Assembly (NCBI GenBank): GCA_964428335.1 | Contig: CAYRXW010000003.1 | Span: forward strand, 1-64,000 | Direction: 5' to 3' | DNA: 64,000 nucleotides | From: GW2011-AR15 sp964428335 | GTDB lineage: Archaea; Nanobdellota; Nanobdellia; Woesearchaeales; GW2011-AR15 | Shown: positions 17,442-25,939 of the stretch, piece after piece | Layout: every line of letters starts with the position of its first letter | How positions within the stretch are numbered: the first letter of the stretch is position 1 | Notes under the pieces: model-generated | What the model was told of the DNA's origin: nothing | Seen by the model: the letters and a program-made list of their open reading frames with translations, nothing else | Databases searched by the model: none | Position numbers and translations under genes: made by a program

Positions 17442-19604
17442 TTATTCCTTCCTATACTCACTATCCAATACTTCCCTTATCTTTCCGGCTTTTTTCTCTC
17501 CTATCAAATCCACTTCCCTCAATTTTTCTTCAGGTGCATTCACAATATTCCTTATGCTCCCGAATTTTTCAAGCAGCGGTTTTGAGAGGATGCTTCCAAT
17601 GCCAGGGAATGCAGATACAATATATTCCTGCTGCTCTTTTAAGGTAAGGGGCTTTGCAGAATGCATTGTGAAATCCTTGCTTTCTCCCTGGCGTTTTGCA
17701 ATCATCGCTATAAGAAGGGCTGTTTCATCTGCATTTTTTGTCTGGAGTATTGGGACAGAAAAATCAATTGAGATTGAGGCCAAAAAGCCCCTTATTGCAT
17801 TTGGGTGAAGCTTTCTTTGTGCATATAGATCCTCTGAGCCTTCAAGTATTATAAGCTGCTTCTGGTACTTTTTCATGTTTTTTATCTGGGCAAAAAGCCT
17901 CTTGTCAAGAAGCGAATCAATGAAATCCTCTGTTGTCTTATATTCTACACATAAGTCATCACTGACAATATAATCCCCAACTTCCAGGGTTTCAAGGCTT
18001 ATCTTTATCCCAAGGTCAATCAGCTTTTTTATCACGCCTGAGCTTTTTTCCCTATAGTCTGCAACAACCAAAAGCTCATGCTCTGGAAGCGTAAACTCAG
18101 ATAATTTTTTCTCTTCCCTCTTGTAACTAAACCTGGTCTTCAAGTCATTTAAAATCCTGTTCATCCTGTTTTCCTTATGGAAGGCAGACCACCTATATCC
18201 CTCATCCCTTGTGTTTTTAGCAATCAGGACAAACACTTCCCCTTCGCTTTGCCTTCCTGTCCTTCCCCTTCTCTGAATTGTCCTTATAGCACTTGGGACA
18301 GGCTCATAAAATATGACCTGATCAACTGCAGGGATATCAAGGCCTTCCTCGCCAACGCTTGACATCACAAGGACATTGTACTCTCCATTCCTGAATTTTT
18401 CCAAAAGAGATATCTGCTCTTTCTGGCTAAGCCCTGTATTTTTTTTCTTGGCCTGGCCGACAAACATTGCAGCCTTGACATTAGGAAGCCTGCTTATCTC
18501 GTTTAACAGATTAGATATAGAATCCCTGTATTGGGAGAATATTATTGTTTTTGTCTTATCGCTTGCTTTTGAAAGAAGGCCTTTTAGCTCATTGATTTTC
18601 GGGTGCTCAATTCTCATCTCTTTCAGATTCCTGGCAAGAACTAACGCAGATTTGAAATTCAGATCAGATACAAGGTTAATCACTGCTTTTGTTTTTGTAA
18701 CCTTTGATTTTGCAACCAGATCCTCAAGATAATCAACCAAAGGGCTTATCCCCTGGCTTTCCAAAAGCTCGATTGCATGGGAAACTTTCATTGCCTCAGC
18801 AAGCAAAGAGAGGGCTTTCATTGCCTCAACATCCTTTTCTTTTATCCTGCCAAGAAGGCTGAACTGCAGTGCAAGCAAATCTGCCTTGCTCTCAGGGTTT
18901 TTCACTTCAACAATCTGCTTTAATGCAACTATCTTTGAATCATAGCAGCTTTTGAGGTACTTTAAAGTGCTGGAGAAATGTTTTGGAAGCTCAACATAAA
19001 TCCATTTTATTTTCACATCCTGGATATATGGCGTGACATCAGGGTCATTATCTGTCCTTATCTCAACATTCTCTATATGCAGGTTTTTTATTATTTCAGT
19101 AATCTTTTCCAGATCTGAACCTGGTGAAGCAGTCAAGGCAAGTATCCTTTGGTTTTTCCCCTGCTTTTCATATTGCTTTGCAATCCATACATAACTATAA
19201 TCTCCTGTTGCCCGATGTGCCTCATCAAAACCCAGGAGCGAGACATCTTCAAGGCTTATTTTACTTGATATCAAGTCATTTTCAAGCCCCTGTGGAGTTG
19301 AAAAAATAATCTTTGATCCTTTCCATAACTCTTCCCTTTTTTTTGGGGCAACGTTGCCAGTAAATATTGCAAGACCTGTAAATCCATGCTTTTCAAAAGA
19401 ATCATGATACTGCTGTATCAAAGGCTTGGTTGGGCCAAGGAAAAGAACTTTTGAATCAGGAAACAGTTTTAGCCTGTGGGAAACAAGCATCATGAAAATA
19501 AATGTCTTTCCAAGACCTGTTGGAAGGACTACCAGGGTATTTTTGTCAGATGCAGATGCAAAAATTGTCTGCTGGTACAGCCTTGGTGTAAAGTCTTTTA
19601 TCAT
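17442..19604 (-). CDS. hef: Hef-type helicase-nuclease (FANCM/XPF family)
   Basis: 720 residues. The N-terminal superfamily 2 helicase has LPTGLGKT (27-34), DEAH (127-130), TASPGS (158-163) and QRRGRTGR (444-451). The XPF nuclease domain has DYREK (516-520), GDY (543-545) and EYKTTED (554-560), and tandem helix-hairpin-helix motifs follow (about 665-710). It processes stalled forks and branched DNA. The usual ERK of the nuclease motif reads EYK here, so Arg is replaced by Tyr at 555. It appears monocistronic. Confidence 0.95.
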   Translation of the reverse strand: MIKDFTPRLYQQTIFASASDKNTLVVLPTGLGKTFIFMMLVSHRLKLFPDSKVLFLGPTKPLIQQYHDSFEKHGFTGLAIFTGNVAPKKREELWKGSKIIFSTPQGLENDLISSKISLEDVSLLGFDEAHRATGDYSYVWIAKQYEKQGKNQRILALTASPGSDLEKITEIIKNLHIENVEIRTDNDPDVTPYIQDVKIKWIYVELPKHFSSTLKYLKSCYDSKIVALKQIVEVKNPESKADLLALQFSLLGRIKEKDVEAMKALSLLAEAMKVSHAIELLESQGISPLVDYLEDLVAKSKVTKTKAVINLVSDLNFKSALVLARNLKEMRIEHPKINELKGLLSKASDKTKTIIFSQYRDSISNLLNEISRLPNVKAAMFVGQAKKKNTGLSQKEQISLLEKFRNGEYNVLVMSSVGEEGLDIPAVDQVIFYEPVPSAIRTIQRRGRTGRQSEGEVFVLIAKNTRDEGYRWSAFHKENRMNRILNDLKTRFSYKREEKKLSEFTLPEHELLVVADYREKSSGVIKKLIDLGIKISLETLEVGDYIVSDDLCVEYKTTEDFIDSLLDKRLFAQIKNMKKYQKQLIILEGSEDLYAQRKLHPNAIRGFLASISIDFSVPILQTKNADETALLIAMIAKRQGESKDFTMHSAKPLTLKEQQEYIVSAFPGIGSILSKPLLEKFGSIRNIVNAPEEKLREVDLIGEKKAGKIREVLDSEYRKE

Positions 19605-19648
19605 TTAATCCAGATATAATGGGCGGGATTTAAAAAAACTATGATAAC

Positions 19649-19658
19649 TTTTATAAAC
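19649..19658 (+). promoter_or_regulatory. TATA box for the DUF106 gene
   Basis: TTTTATAAAC-type box about 28 bases upstream of ATG 19682, giving a leaderless transcript. Confidence 0.55.
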
Positions 19659-19681
19659 CACGTGCCTTTTTTTAACCTAAA

Positions 19682-20458
19682 ATGATGGATTTTTTATTCG
19701 GCTGGATACTTAATTTTCACCCAGCCATTGGGATGCTTATAATCTCACTGATAATTTCACTTATAATTTCTGTTGCAATAAAATACCTGACTGACCAGTC
19801 TTTGATGAAACAGCTTAGGAACGAGATGAAAGAGCTTCAGCAGGAGATAAAGGATCTGAAGAACAACCCTAAAAAAATGGCCAAGGTAAATGACAGATTC
19901 ATGGAAACAAACATGAAATACATGAGCCATTCAATGAGGCCGACACTTTTTACGTTCATCCCAATAATACTTGTTTTTGGCTGGATGAGCAGCCACATGG
20001 GATATGAACCGATAAGACCAGACGAGACATTCAGGATTACAGCAGTTTTTAGTGATGAAGCCAGAGGACTTGTAAGTGTGGAAGACAATGAACTCATTCG
20101 TGAGGATGAGAAAACAAAGGAAATACTTCATAAGGAAGTGAGCTGGATTTTTAGGGGCAAGGAAGGAAAATATGACTTAGAGATAATGTATAACAATAAA
20201 AGCTATGTCAAAGATGTCCTGATTACAAATGACCAGGTTTATGCTCCAGTTGAAAAAGTTTTCAAGAAAGGCATGTTTGCAAAGAGCGAGCCAAGGATAG
20301 AGATGATAAAGCTTAGCAATGAAAAGATCCTGCCCTTTAAGGGAGTTCCAATCATTGAAAACGTACCGTGGATAAGCACATGGGGCTGGTTCGGGACGTA
20401 TTTCCTGTTTTCAATAATATTTAGCCTAGTTTTCAGAAAAGTTCTTGATTTGCATTAG
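19682..20458 (+). CDS. DUF106 membrane insertase (EMC3/YidC/Oxa1 superfamily)
   Basis: 258 residues. A first membrane helix (about 13-36) is followed by a charged coiled coil (about 40-75), a second helix (about 88-106) and a last helix (about 236-254), as in archaeal Ylp1/DUF106 insertases that help insert membrane proteins. Between helices 2 and 3 is a soluble insert of about 120 residues, predicted beta-rich, much longer than I expect for the family. ATG 19685 is an alternative start. Ribosomal protein genes follow. Confidence 0.85.
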   Translation: MMDFLFGWILNFHPAIGMLIISLIISLIISVAIKYLTDQSLMKQLRNEMKELQQEIKDLKNNPKKMAKVNDRFMETNMKYMSHSMRPTLFTFIPIILVFGWMSSHMGYEPIRPDETFRITAVFSDEARGLVSVEDNELIREDEKTKEILHKEVSWIFRGKEGKYDLEIMYNNKSYVKDVLITNDQVYAPVEKVFKKGMFAKSEPRIEMIKLSNEKILPFKGVPIIENVPWISTWGWFGTYFLFSIIFSLVFRKVLDLH

Positions 20459-20503
20459 TTTTTTTGCATATATTTGGCTATTTTTGATTAAATAAATGAT
20501 AAC

Positions 20504-20513
20504 CTTTATAAAT
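20504..20513 (+). promoter_or_regulatory. TATA box for rpl34e
   Basis: CTTTATAAAT is centred about 28 bases before ATG 20536, supporting that start over in-frame ATG 20512, which overlaps the box. Confidence 0.55.
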
Positions 20514-20535
20514 GACTTTTTTTTCCATTCTCCCT

Positions 20536-20802
20536 ATGCCAGCACCAAGATTCAGGTCAAGAACTTTCAGAAGGATAAGCAAGAAGCTTCCAGGCGGAGA
20601 TGTAGTAACACATTACGAGAGAAGGAAGCCACAGGCAATGAAATGCTCAAAATGCAAAGTTGCACTAAAGGGCATCCCAAGGCTGATTCCGACAGAAATG
20701 AAGAATCTAGCTTCATCAAAGAAGAGAGTTGAAAGGCCATTTGGCGGTAATCTTTGTTCTAAATGCTCAAGAGAGCTAATTAAGAGTAAAGCAAGAGCTT
20801 AA
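20536..20802 (+). CDS. rpl34e: Ribosomal protein eL34
   Basis: 88 residues from ATG 20536 (MPAPRFRSRTFRR), the usual archaeal start. The zinc ribbon has CSKC (36-39 region) and a second CSKC near the C terminus, with HYERRKPQ between. It is a large-subunit protein. It is probably co-transcribed with eL14, 50 bases downstream. Confidence 0.95.
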   Translation: MPAPRFRSRTFRRISKKLPGGDVVTHYERRKPQAMKCSKCKVALKGIPRLIPTEMKNLASSKKRVERPFGGNLCSKCSRELIKSKARA

Positions 20803-20840
20803 GTCTCCTTGTGCGTCTGGCGACAACGCATATAGTTAAA

Positions 20841-20846
20841 GGTGAT
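20841..20846 (+). promoter_or_regulatory. Shine-Dalgarno site of rpl14e
   Basis: GGTGAT lies 6 bases before ATG 20853. It selects this start over an upstream in-frame reading from 20811. Confidence 0.6.
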
Positions 20847-20852
20847 AAAAAA

Positions 20853-21149
20853 ATGGAAATCGGAAGAGTTTGTGTAAAAATTGCAGGCAGAGATGCAGGC
20901 AAGAAATGCATTGTTGTTGACTTAATTGACAGCACTTTTGTTCTGGTAGATGGCGAAACAAGAAGGAAGAAATGCAATATCAAGCACCTTGAGCCAACTA
21001 AAGAAATGGTAAAGCTTGAAAAAGGAGCTTCTCATGAGGAAGTTTTAGATGCTTTAGGGGTAAAAGAACCAAAGAAGGCTGCTAAGAAAGAAGGAAAAAA
21101 GCAGGAAAGCACAGAAAAGAAAAAATCCTCAAAGAAAAAAGCAGAATAG
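20853..21149 (+). CDS. rpl14e: Ribosomal protein eL14 with Lys-rich tail
   Basis: 98 residues from ATG 20853, set by a GGTGAT ribosome site. The KOW-type core (MEIGRVCVKIAGRDAGKKC, then FVLVDGETRRKKCNIKHLEP) is eL14. About 25 C-terminal residues are nearly all Lys, Glu, Ser and Ala. It follows eL34 in one transcript, and T-rich sequence follows the stop. Confidence 0.93.
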   Translation: MEIGRVCVKIAGRDAGKKCIVVDLIDSTFVLVDGETRRKKCNIKHLEPTKEMVKLEKGASHEEVLDALGVKEPKKAAKKEGKKQESTEKKKSSKKKAE

Positions 21150-21172
21150 TTATTCTCTATTTTTTATTTTAG
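21150..21172 (+). terminator. T-rich terminator region after rpl14e
   Basis: Directly after the TAG is a stretch rich in T with runs of six and four T. The rest of the 117-base gap to the convergent gene is A/T-rich with no other signal. Confidence 0.45.
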
Positions 21173-21266
21173 TTTATCATAATAACAAATTTTCAAGTCT
21201 TCTAAAACTATATATTCTAATAATGAACCATTTATACTCAGAATTAATTAAAATAAAATAGAAAAA

Positions 21267-22070
21267 TTAAGCTTTTACTTTCATGCTTTTCCATGCAAAT
21301 TCAAACAATTCTGAAAGAGCATTTGCAAAGAATGGTGTGTTTATCCAGATACCTATATCATATGTTGGATGGACATCTGCGTCATCATTTACCATAAACA
21401 AGACTTCTTTCTTGTCTACTACAATGAACCTTGCCTTTACATTGGAATACTTGATTTCTGCATACTTTGAAACTTCCTTGTATAATTTATGGCTTGTATC
21501 TTTCATTGGTGCAGCAATCCTTATTTTAACTCCTCTTCCATGAAGTTCCTGGAACAATGGACCCAAAGATTCCATTTTCCTTAAAGCGCCCTGTTCTGTT
21601 GTTATTATCTCAACTGTCTTTTCAGCACTTTTAAGAGTCATTTCAAGGTGGTTATACAGATTATGCCTGCCTCTCAAGCTTCCTGAAAGCTCACTTGGCT
21701 CAATTAACTCTACTCCATTTGTGTGAAGGGATGTCAGTTCCTGAAGAACATCTGTACTTTTTAGGTTGTTTAGCCTGTCAATGGACTCTTCAGCCTCTTT
21801 CTTCATATTTTTCTTAACTCTTTCAACAACTTCGGTTGGAGGAACAGCAATGTACTTTATTGGCTTACCCAGTTTCATCACAACAAAACCTTTCTTCTCA
21901 AGGCTTTCCAAGACATCATATGATCTTGATCTTGGGACATTTGCAATGTCTGAAAGCTCTCCTGCTGTTGATACACCTCTAGATAAAAGTGCTGTCCAGA
22001 TCTTCACTTCGTAAAGATTCAGGTTAAAATATCTTCTCAGCTTGCTGAGGAATTCGTCTTTTACAATCAT
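21267..22070 (-). CDS. TrmB-family transcriptional regulator
   Basis: 267 residues. The N-terminal winged helix (LNLYEVKIWTALLSRGVSTAGELSDIA, then PRSRSYDVLESLEKKGFV) is the TrmB DNA-binding domain. The C-terminal half (EIITTEQGALRKM; RGVKIRIAAPM; RFIVVDKKEVLFMVND) is the phospholipase-D-like regulator domain. TrmB proteins control sugar or central carbon genes. It is divergent from acetyl-CoA synthetase genes, which may be targets. GGGGTGA lies about 9 bases before the start. Confidence 0.9.
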   Translation of the reverse strand: MIVKDEFLSKLRRYFNLNLYEVKIWTALLSRGVSTAGELSDIANVPRSRSYDVLESLEKKGFVVMKLGKPIKYIAVPPTEVVERVKKNMKKEAEESIDRLNNLKSTDVLQELTSLHTNGVELIEPSELSGSLRGRHNLYNHLEMTLKSAEKTVEIITTEQGALRKMESLGPLFQELHGRGVKIRIAAPMKDTSHKLYKEVSKYAEIKYSNVKARFIVVDKKEVLFMVNDDADVHPTYDIGIWINTPFFANALSELFEFAWKSMKVKA

Positions 22071-22078
22071 ATTTAATT

Positions 22079-22120
22079 CACCCCACTACTAAACAATTAA
22101 AATTAACTAGTATAAATACC
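22079..22120 (-). promoter_or_regulatory. trmB promoter and Shine-Dalgarno site
   Basis: On the minus strand a TATA-like TATTTATAC near 22117 is followed by GGGGTGA at 22085-22079, about 9 bases before ATG 22070. Unlike most neighbours this gene has a short leader. Confidence 0.5.
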
Positions 22121-22131
22121 TATTGGTTTTA

Positions 22132-22152
22132 TTTACCTTCATGTAGTGTAAA
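22132..22152. repeat. Short inverted repeat between trmB and the acetyl-CoA synthetase genes
   Basis: TTTAC (22132-22136) and GTAAA (22148-22152) form short dyad arms between two divergent promoters. A candidate TrmB operator, weak on sequence alone. Confidence 0.25.
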
Positions 22153-22176
22153 TGAATTGTCCCAACCAAAGAAAAA

Positions 22177-22187
22177 ATATTTATACC
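22177..22187 (+). promoter_or_regulatory. TATA box for the acetyl-CoA synthetase operon
   Basis: ATATTTATACC is centred about 26 bases before ATG 22208, pointing to that ATG as a leaderless start rather than TTG 22157 upstream. Confidence 0.55.
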
Positions 22188-22207
22188 TACCCGTTAATGG
22201 ATTAGCT

Positions 22208-22798
22208 ATGCTACTGGATAATAATTCTTCACAAAAGCTGTTAAGGAAATATTCAATCGATTTTCCTTCATCAAAAAAATTTCCAATGGTGCTTAAAGTT
22301 GATTCTCCAGATGTCATACATAAGACTGAATTAGGATTGGTTTTCCTGAACATTAACTCTAAAAAGGAACTTGAATCCAAGAAAAAAGAAGCAATAATAA
22401 TACTTAAAAAAAATAAAATCAAGAAATACAGCCTGATTGAACAGGAAATGATTAATGGGACAGAGATTATAATAGGGATAAAAAGGGACAGTGTTTTTGG
22501 ACCAGCTATTGTATTTGGGCTTGGAGGAGTTTTTGTAGAACTATTAAAAGATGTAAGTATGAGACTTGCGCCACTGACAAGAAAAGACTGTGAGACAATG
22601 ATTGAAGAGATCAAAGGGAAAAAGCTGCTTGAAGGTTTTAGAGGGAAAAAGCCGGTCAATAAGAAACTTATAGTTGACTTGCTTATGAAAGCATCAAAGA
22701 TGGCAATGAATGAGAAAAAGATAAATGAAGCTGATTTCAATCCAGTCATCATCACTGATAAGAAAGCTTATGTTGCAGATGCGAGGATAATATGTTAG
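22208..22798 (+). CDS. ADP-forming acetyl-CoA synthetase, beta subunit (ATP-grasp)
   Basis: 196 residues from ATG 22208, chosen from the TATA spacing and because the family begins at LLDNNSSQKLLRKYSI. It is the ATP-grasp subunit of the archaeal enzyme converting acyl-CoA, ADP and phosphate to acid, CoA and ATP. SPDVIHKTELG contains the beta-subunit histidine that carries phosphate, and GPAIVFGLGGVFVELLKDVSMRLAPL is the nucleotide-binding core. It is slightly shorter than most homologues. It overlaps the alpha subunit by 7 bases. Confidence 0.9.
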   Translation: MLLDNNSSQKLLRKYSIDFPSSKKFPMVLKVDSPDVIHKTELGLVFLNINSKKELESKKKEAIIILKKNKIKKYSLIEQEMINGTEIIIGIKRDSVFGPAIVFGLGGVFVELLKDVSMRLAPLTRKDCETMIEEIKGKKLLEGFRGKKPVNKKLIVDLLMKASKMAMNEKKINEADFNPVIITDKKAYVADARIIC

Positions 22799-24174
22799 AT
22801 TCTTTTTTCAGTCCAAAAAGCGTTGCAGTAATCGGTGCATCAAGACAGAAGGATTCAGCTGGACAAGGAATTTTAAAAAGCCTAATCAATGGTGGAGTGT
22901 TCCAGAGCAGGACAAACAGACCATTCAAGGGAAAAATATATCCAGTAAATCCAAGCGCAGAAGAAATTTTGGGTATAAAATGCTACAAATCTGTTTTGGA
23001 TATAAAGGGCAATGTAGATCTGGCAGTGATTGCTGTGCCTGCAAAAATTGTTCCAATAGTAGTGAAAGAATGTGCAAAGAAAAAAGTAAAAAGCGCTATA
23101 ATAATCTCAGCAGGATTCTCTGAAATAGGGAATCATGATCTTGAAAAACAGGTATTGGCTAACAAGGGAAACATGAGGATAATCGGCCCTAATTGCCTTG
23201 GCTTATTCAGGCCAAAATCCAATCTTAATGCCTCTTTTGGGCCATGCATGCCTATAGAAGGAAACATTGCTTTTTTTTCACAGTCAGGAGCGTTGATAGA
23301 TAGTGTAATTGACTGGTCACTTGAAAGAAATTACGGATTTAGTGCTGTTGTTAGCATGGGAAACAAGATTGATGTCAAATTTACAGACCTATTAAAGTGG
23401 GCAGAGCAGGACAAGGAAACCAAGGCAATTGCAATCTATCTTGAAGGGTTGAAAAACGGGAGAAGCTTTATTGAAGTCGCATCAAAAATCTCAAGGAAAA
23501 AACCGATTGTTGTCTTAAAGGCAGGAAGAAGCGAGACAGGGATGAAAGCTGTAAGCAGCCATACAGGAAGCCTTGCAGGAAGCTATGAATTATACAAAGC
23601 AGCTTTCAGGCAGGCTGGAATACATATGGCAGATGATGTTGAGGATCTGTTTGAGATAGCAAATGTATTGGCTAGTCTGCCACCATGTGGGAATAATATA
23701 GGCATCATCACTAATGGAGGTGGAGCAGGTGTCTTATGCGCAGACCAATGCGAAAATCTAGGAATAAGCCTTTCAAAACTCACAAAAGAAACAATACAAA
23801 AGCTTGACAAATCAGGAAAGATGCATCCTGCATATTCAAGAAACAACCCTTTAGATATTATAGGGGATGCGAAGCATGAAAGGTATGAAACAGCAATCAA
23901 CAGCCTGCTTGAGCAAAAGGATATCCATGGCCTGATTGTGATACAGACACTTCAGACAATGACAGAGCCTATGATGGATGCAGAGGCTATTATAAATGCA
24001 AGGAAAAAATTTCCAGACAAGCCGATAATTGCAAGCTATATGGGTGGTAAATTTTCAAGGAAAGCAGTCGAGCTCCTGCAATCAAAGAAAGTCCCTGAAT
24101 TCAATGTGCCTTATAAGACAGCTAGGGCAATGAAGGCATTAATCGACAGAAACAGCTGGATCAACTCATTATAA
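22792..24174 (+). CDS. ADP-forming acetyl-CoA synthetase, alpha subunit
   Basis: 460 residues. The CoA-binding Rossmann domain starts at SPKSVAVIGASRQ. Two succinyl-CoA-synthetase-like domains follow (IGPNCLGLF; FFSQSGAL). The catalytic His257 lies in SSHTGSLAGS and is phosphorylated during the reaction. With the beta subunit it conserves energy as ATP from acetyl-CoA in fermentation. Separate alpha and beta genes are typical of Thermococcus-type enzymes. Its 3' end overlaps the convergent hydrolase gene by 14 bases. Confidence 0.93.
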   Translation: MLDSFFSPKSVAVIGASRQKDSAGQGILKSLINGGVFQSRTNRPFKGKIYPVNPSAEEILGIKCYKSVLDIKGNVDLAVIAVPAKIVPIVVKECAKKKVKSAIIISAGFSEIGNHDLEKQVLANKGNMRIIGPNCLGLFRPKSNLNASFGPCMPIEGNIAFFSQSGALIDSVIDWSLERNYGFSAVVSMGNKIDVKFTDLLKWAEQDKETKAIAIYLEGLKNGRSFIEVASKISRKKPIVVLKAGRSETGMKAVSSHTGSLAGSYELYKAAFRQAGIHMADDVEDLFEIANVLASLPPCGNNIGIITNGGGAGVLCADQCENLGISLSKLTKETIQKLDKSGKMHPAYSRNNPLDIIGDAKHERYETAINSLLEQKDIHGLIVIQTLQTMTEPMMDAEAIINARKKFPDKPIIASYMGGKFSRKAVELLQSKKVPEFNVPYKTARAMKALIDRNSWINSL

Positions 24175-24847
24175 ACTCAATAGTTTTCTTGATTATTTCT
24201 TTATCTAAAATGTCATTAGAAAAAACGTGATCTTCACCTTTTATATAATTAAATTTCCCGTTTTTTATATTTTTTTCAAGCTTGTAAGATTGCTTTACAT
24301 TTACCATTGCATCGTTTATAGAATGAAACACAAGAAAAGGAGATTTAATTTTTTTTGAAACAGAATATATGTTTACCGGCATAATCTCAAACATAAGCCT
24401 AATTCTGGACAAAATACCTAATTTTTTATGATTCTCAGTATATTTTCCAAGCTCATTCTCTGATTTTTTATTAAATGAAAGGCTGATCAAATCGCTTGCA
24501 GGATTGTATAATATAACTCCATTAGCATCATTTCTTGATGCATATAAAACAGAAGGGTAACATCCAAAACTATATCCTAAAACAAATAACTTTTTGTATT
24601 TTATTTTCCTAACGAGGTTCTTAGCAGTTTCCATTGTTTTTTTAAGCGTAAAACTGTTTATATAACCATGACTTTTTCCATGACCTGGGTAATCAAAAGC
24701 AAGAACTTTAAATTTTTTAGAAAGGTCAGATCTGACTTTTTTCATTGAGCTATTATCTATAGAGTCAAACAGCCCATGAAAATACAAAATTAGAATATCT
24801 CCTTTTCCTGAAATCTCATAATATATATTACCTGAATCAGTTTTCAT
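24161..24847 (-). CDS. Alpha/beta hydrolase
   Basis: 228 residues. Family landmarks are YFHGLFDS near the N terminus (oxyanion region), FDYPGHGKSHG, the nucleophile elbow GYSFGC, and a late GEDHVF histidine. The substrate is unknown; it resembles serine aminopeptidase/monoacylglycerol-lipase-type proteins. It overlaps pelota by four bases (ATGA) as the distal gene of that operon. Confidence 0.85.
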   Translation of the reverse strand: MKTDSGNIYYEISGKGDILILYFHGLFDSIDNSSMKKVRSDLSKKFKVLAFDYPGHGKSHGYINSFTLKKTMETAKNLVRKIKYKKLFVLGYSFGCYPSVLYASRNDANGVILYNPASDLISLSFNKKSENELGKYTENHKKLGILSRIRLMFEIMPVNIYSVSKKIKSPFLVFHSINDAMVNVKQSYKLEKNIKNGKFNYIKGEDHVFSNDILDKEIIKKTIEFIMS

Positions 24848-25887
24848 CTTGCCTTATATCTTAATATGGCTCCAATCCCACCAAGGCCATCAAGCTTTTT
24901 TCCGCCATCATTTTCAGAGCTTATTATTATCACTTTTCCGTTCATTGATTCAGTCAGCCTCATCAGGCTATCAAGCTTTTCAAACTTATCTTCCTGCCTT
25001 AACCTAAGGATAAGAGAATCAGTAACAAGAAGAAAATCAACTGCGCCAGCATCTACACTTTTTGACACTTCCTTAATACCATATTCAGCTTTCCCATTTT
25101 TACTTATCTCTTCCAGAAGCATATCGACTTTTTTAACTTCCTCTGTGAACCTTTCCTGCTTTAATACCTCTATGACTTCCTGCCTTTTTATCACTTCATT
25201 AATCCCGTTCTCGCTAACTGAGGAGCATGTTGCAAAAATAACCTTCCCTTTCATTATCTTCTGCATATATTCCCTCCAGAAATTTGGAGAGGCAAGGACA
25301 ATATTAGAGAAATTATATCTAGTATCGTAATCTTCAATTGTTTTTTTTATCTCCTGGAAAAAATCAGCAACTTCTGTTTTCTTATCTACTTTTTTCTGCA
25401 CCTGTCCCTTAATGCTTCCTAAAATTTCATAGCCATATTTCTTAAGAATTGCAAAATAGGCTTCTTCCCTGTCATAAACAACAATCAGGATCTTGCTTTT
25501 TGTCTCTTTAGCCGCTTCCTCAAGCTTATCAACCTGGTATTTCAAAAACTGCTTTTTTTCAATTGAAACTTCTGTTCCTTCTTCTAAAGATATAGTATGA
25601 TGGCTTCCAAGAGGAATGTCTTCAGGACCTTCTCGAACTAGCCCGGAAACCCTAAGGATGTTTGAATACTTTGAAAACTCAACCTTTTCTACCTCTATTG
25701 CCAGGAAAGCAGGTTTCTTTATTATTTTCTTATCTTCACCTTCTCCGCCAAGCTTTATTTTCCTATAGGTCATGGCTTTTATGATGTCAGTTTTTTCAAC
25801 AACATAATTAAGATACCATAAATCATCCATGTTCTCAATTTTTACCTTCACATAATTTCGCCTATAGTCTTTTGAGAGGAATTTCAT
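24844..25887 (-). CDS. pelA: Ribosome rescue factor aPelota (Dom34)
   Basis: 347 residues from ATG 25887 (MKFLSKDYRRNYVKVKIEN). A longer in-frame reading reaches 25941, but the TATA box at 25909-25916 is about 25 bases from 25887, so a leaderless start there is better. It has the N-terminal Sm-like domain (LWYLNYVVEKTD), the eRF1-like middle domain (ILIVVYDREEAYFAIL) and the C-terminal domain (LLVTDSLI; GGIGAILRY). It splits stalled ribosomes with ABCE1. Confidence 0.93.
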   Translation of the reverse strand: MKFLSKDYRRNYVKVKIENMDDLWYLNYVVEKTDIIKAMTYRKIKLGGEGEDKKIIKKPAFLAIEVEKVEFSKYSNILRVSGLVREGPEDIPLGSHHTISLEEGTEVSIEKKQFLKYQVDKLEEAAKETKSKILIVVYDREEAYFAILKKYGYEILGSIKGQVQKKVDKKTEVADFFQEIKKTIEDYDTRYNFSNIVLASPNFWREYMQKIMKGKVIFATCSSVSENGINEVIKRQEVIEVLKQERFTEEVKKVDMLLEEISKNGKAEYGIKEVSKSVDAGAVDFLLVTDSLILRLRQEDKFEKLDSLMRLTESMNGKVIIISSENDGGKKLDGLGGIGAILRYKAR

Positions 25888-25908
25888 ATTATGAAAGAAA
25901 ATGATAAG

Positions 25909-25916
25909 ATTTAAAT
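25909..25916. promoter_or_regulatory. Palindromic TATA box shared by divergent genes
   Basis: ATTTAAAT is a perfect palindrome in the 52 bases between pelota (ATG 25887, minus) and the membrane protein gene (ATG 25940, plus). Its centre is about 25 bases from one start and about 27 from the other. No second TATA-like element is seen in the gap. Confidence 0.55.
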
Positions 25917-25939
25917 AGGTAATTACCTGAGTTTTAGAC

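Noticed and set aside
20496..20732. Open frame overlapping eL34 in another frame
   Set aside because: eL34 has conserved zinc-ribbon cysteines and a TATA-spaced start; the alternative frame has no family features.
22129..22755. 208-codon minus-strand frame opposite the acetyl-CoA synthetase beta subunit
   Set aside because: Low-complexity Phe/Ser/Leu product lying over a gene with clear ATP-grasp motifs.
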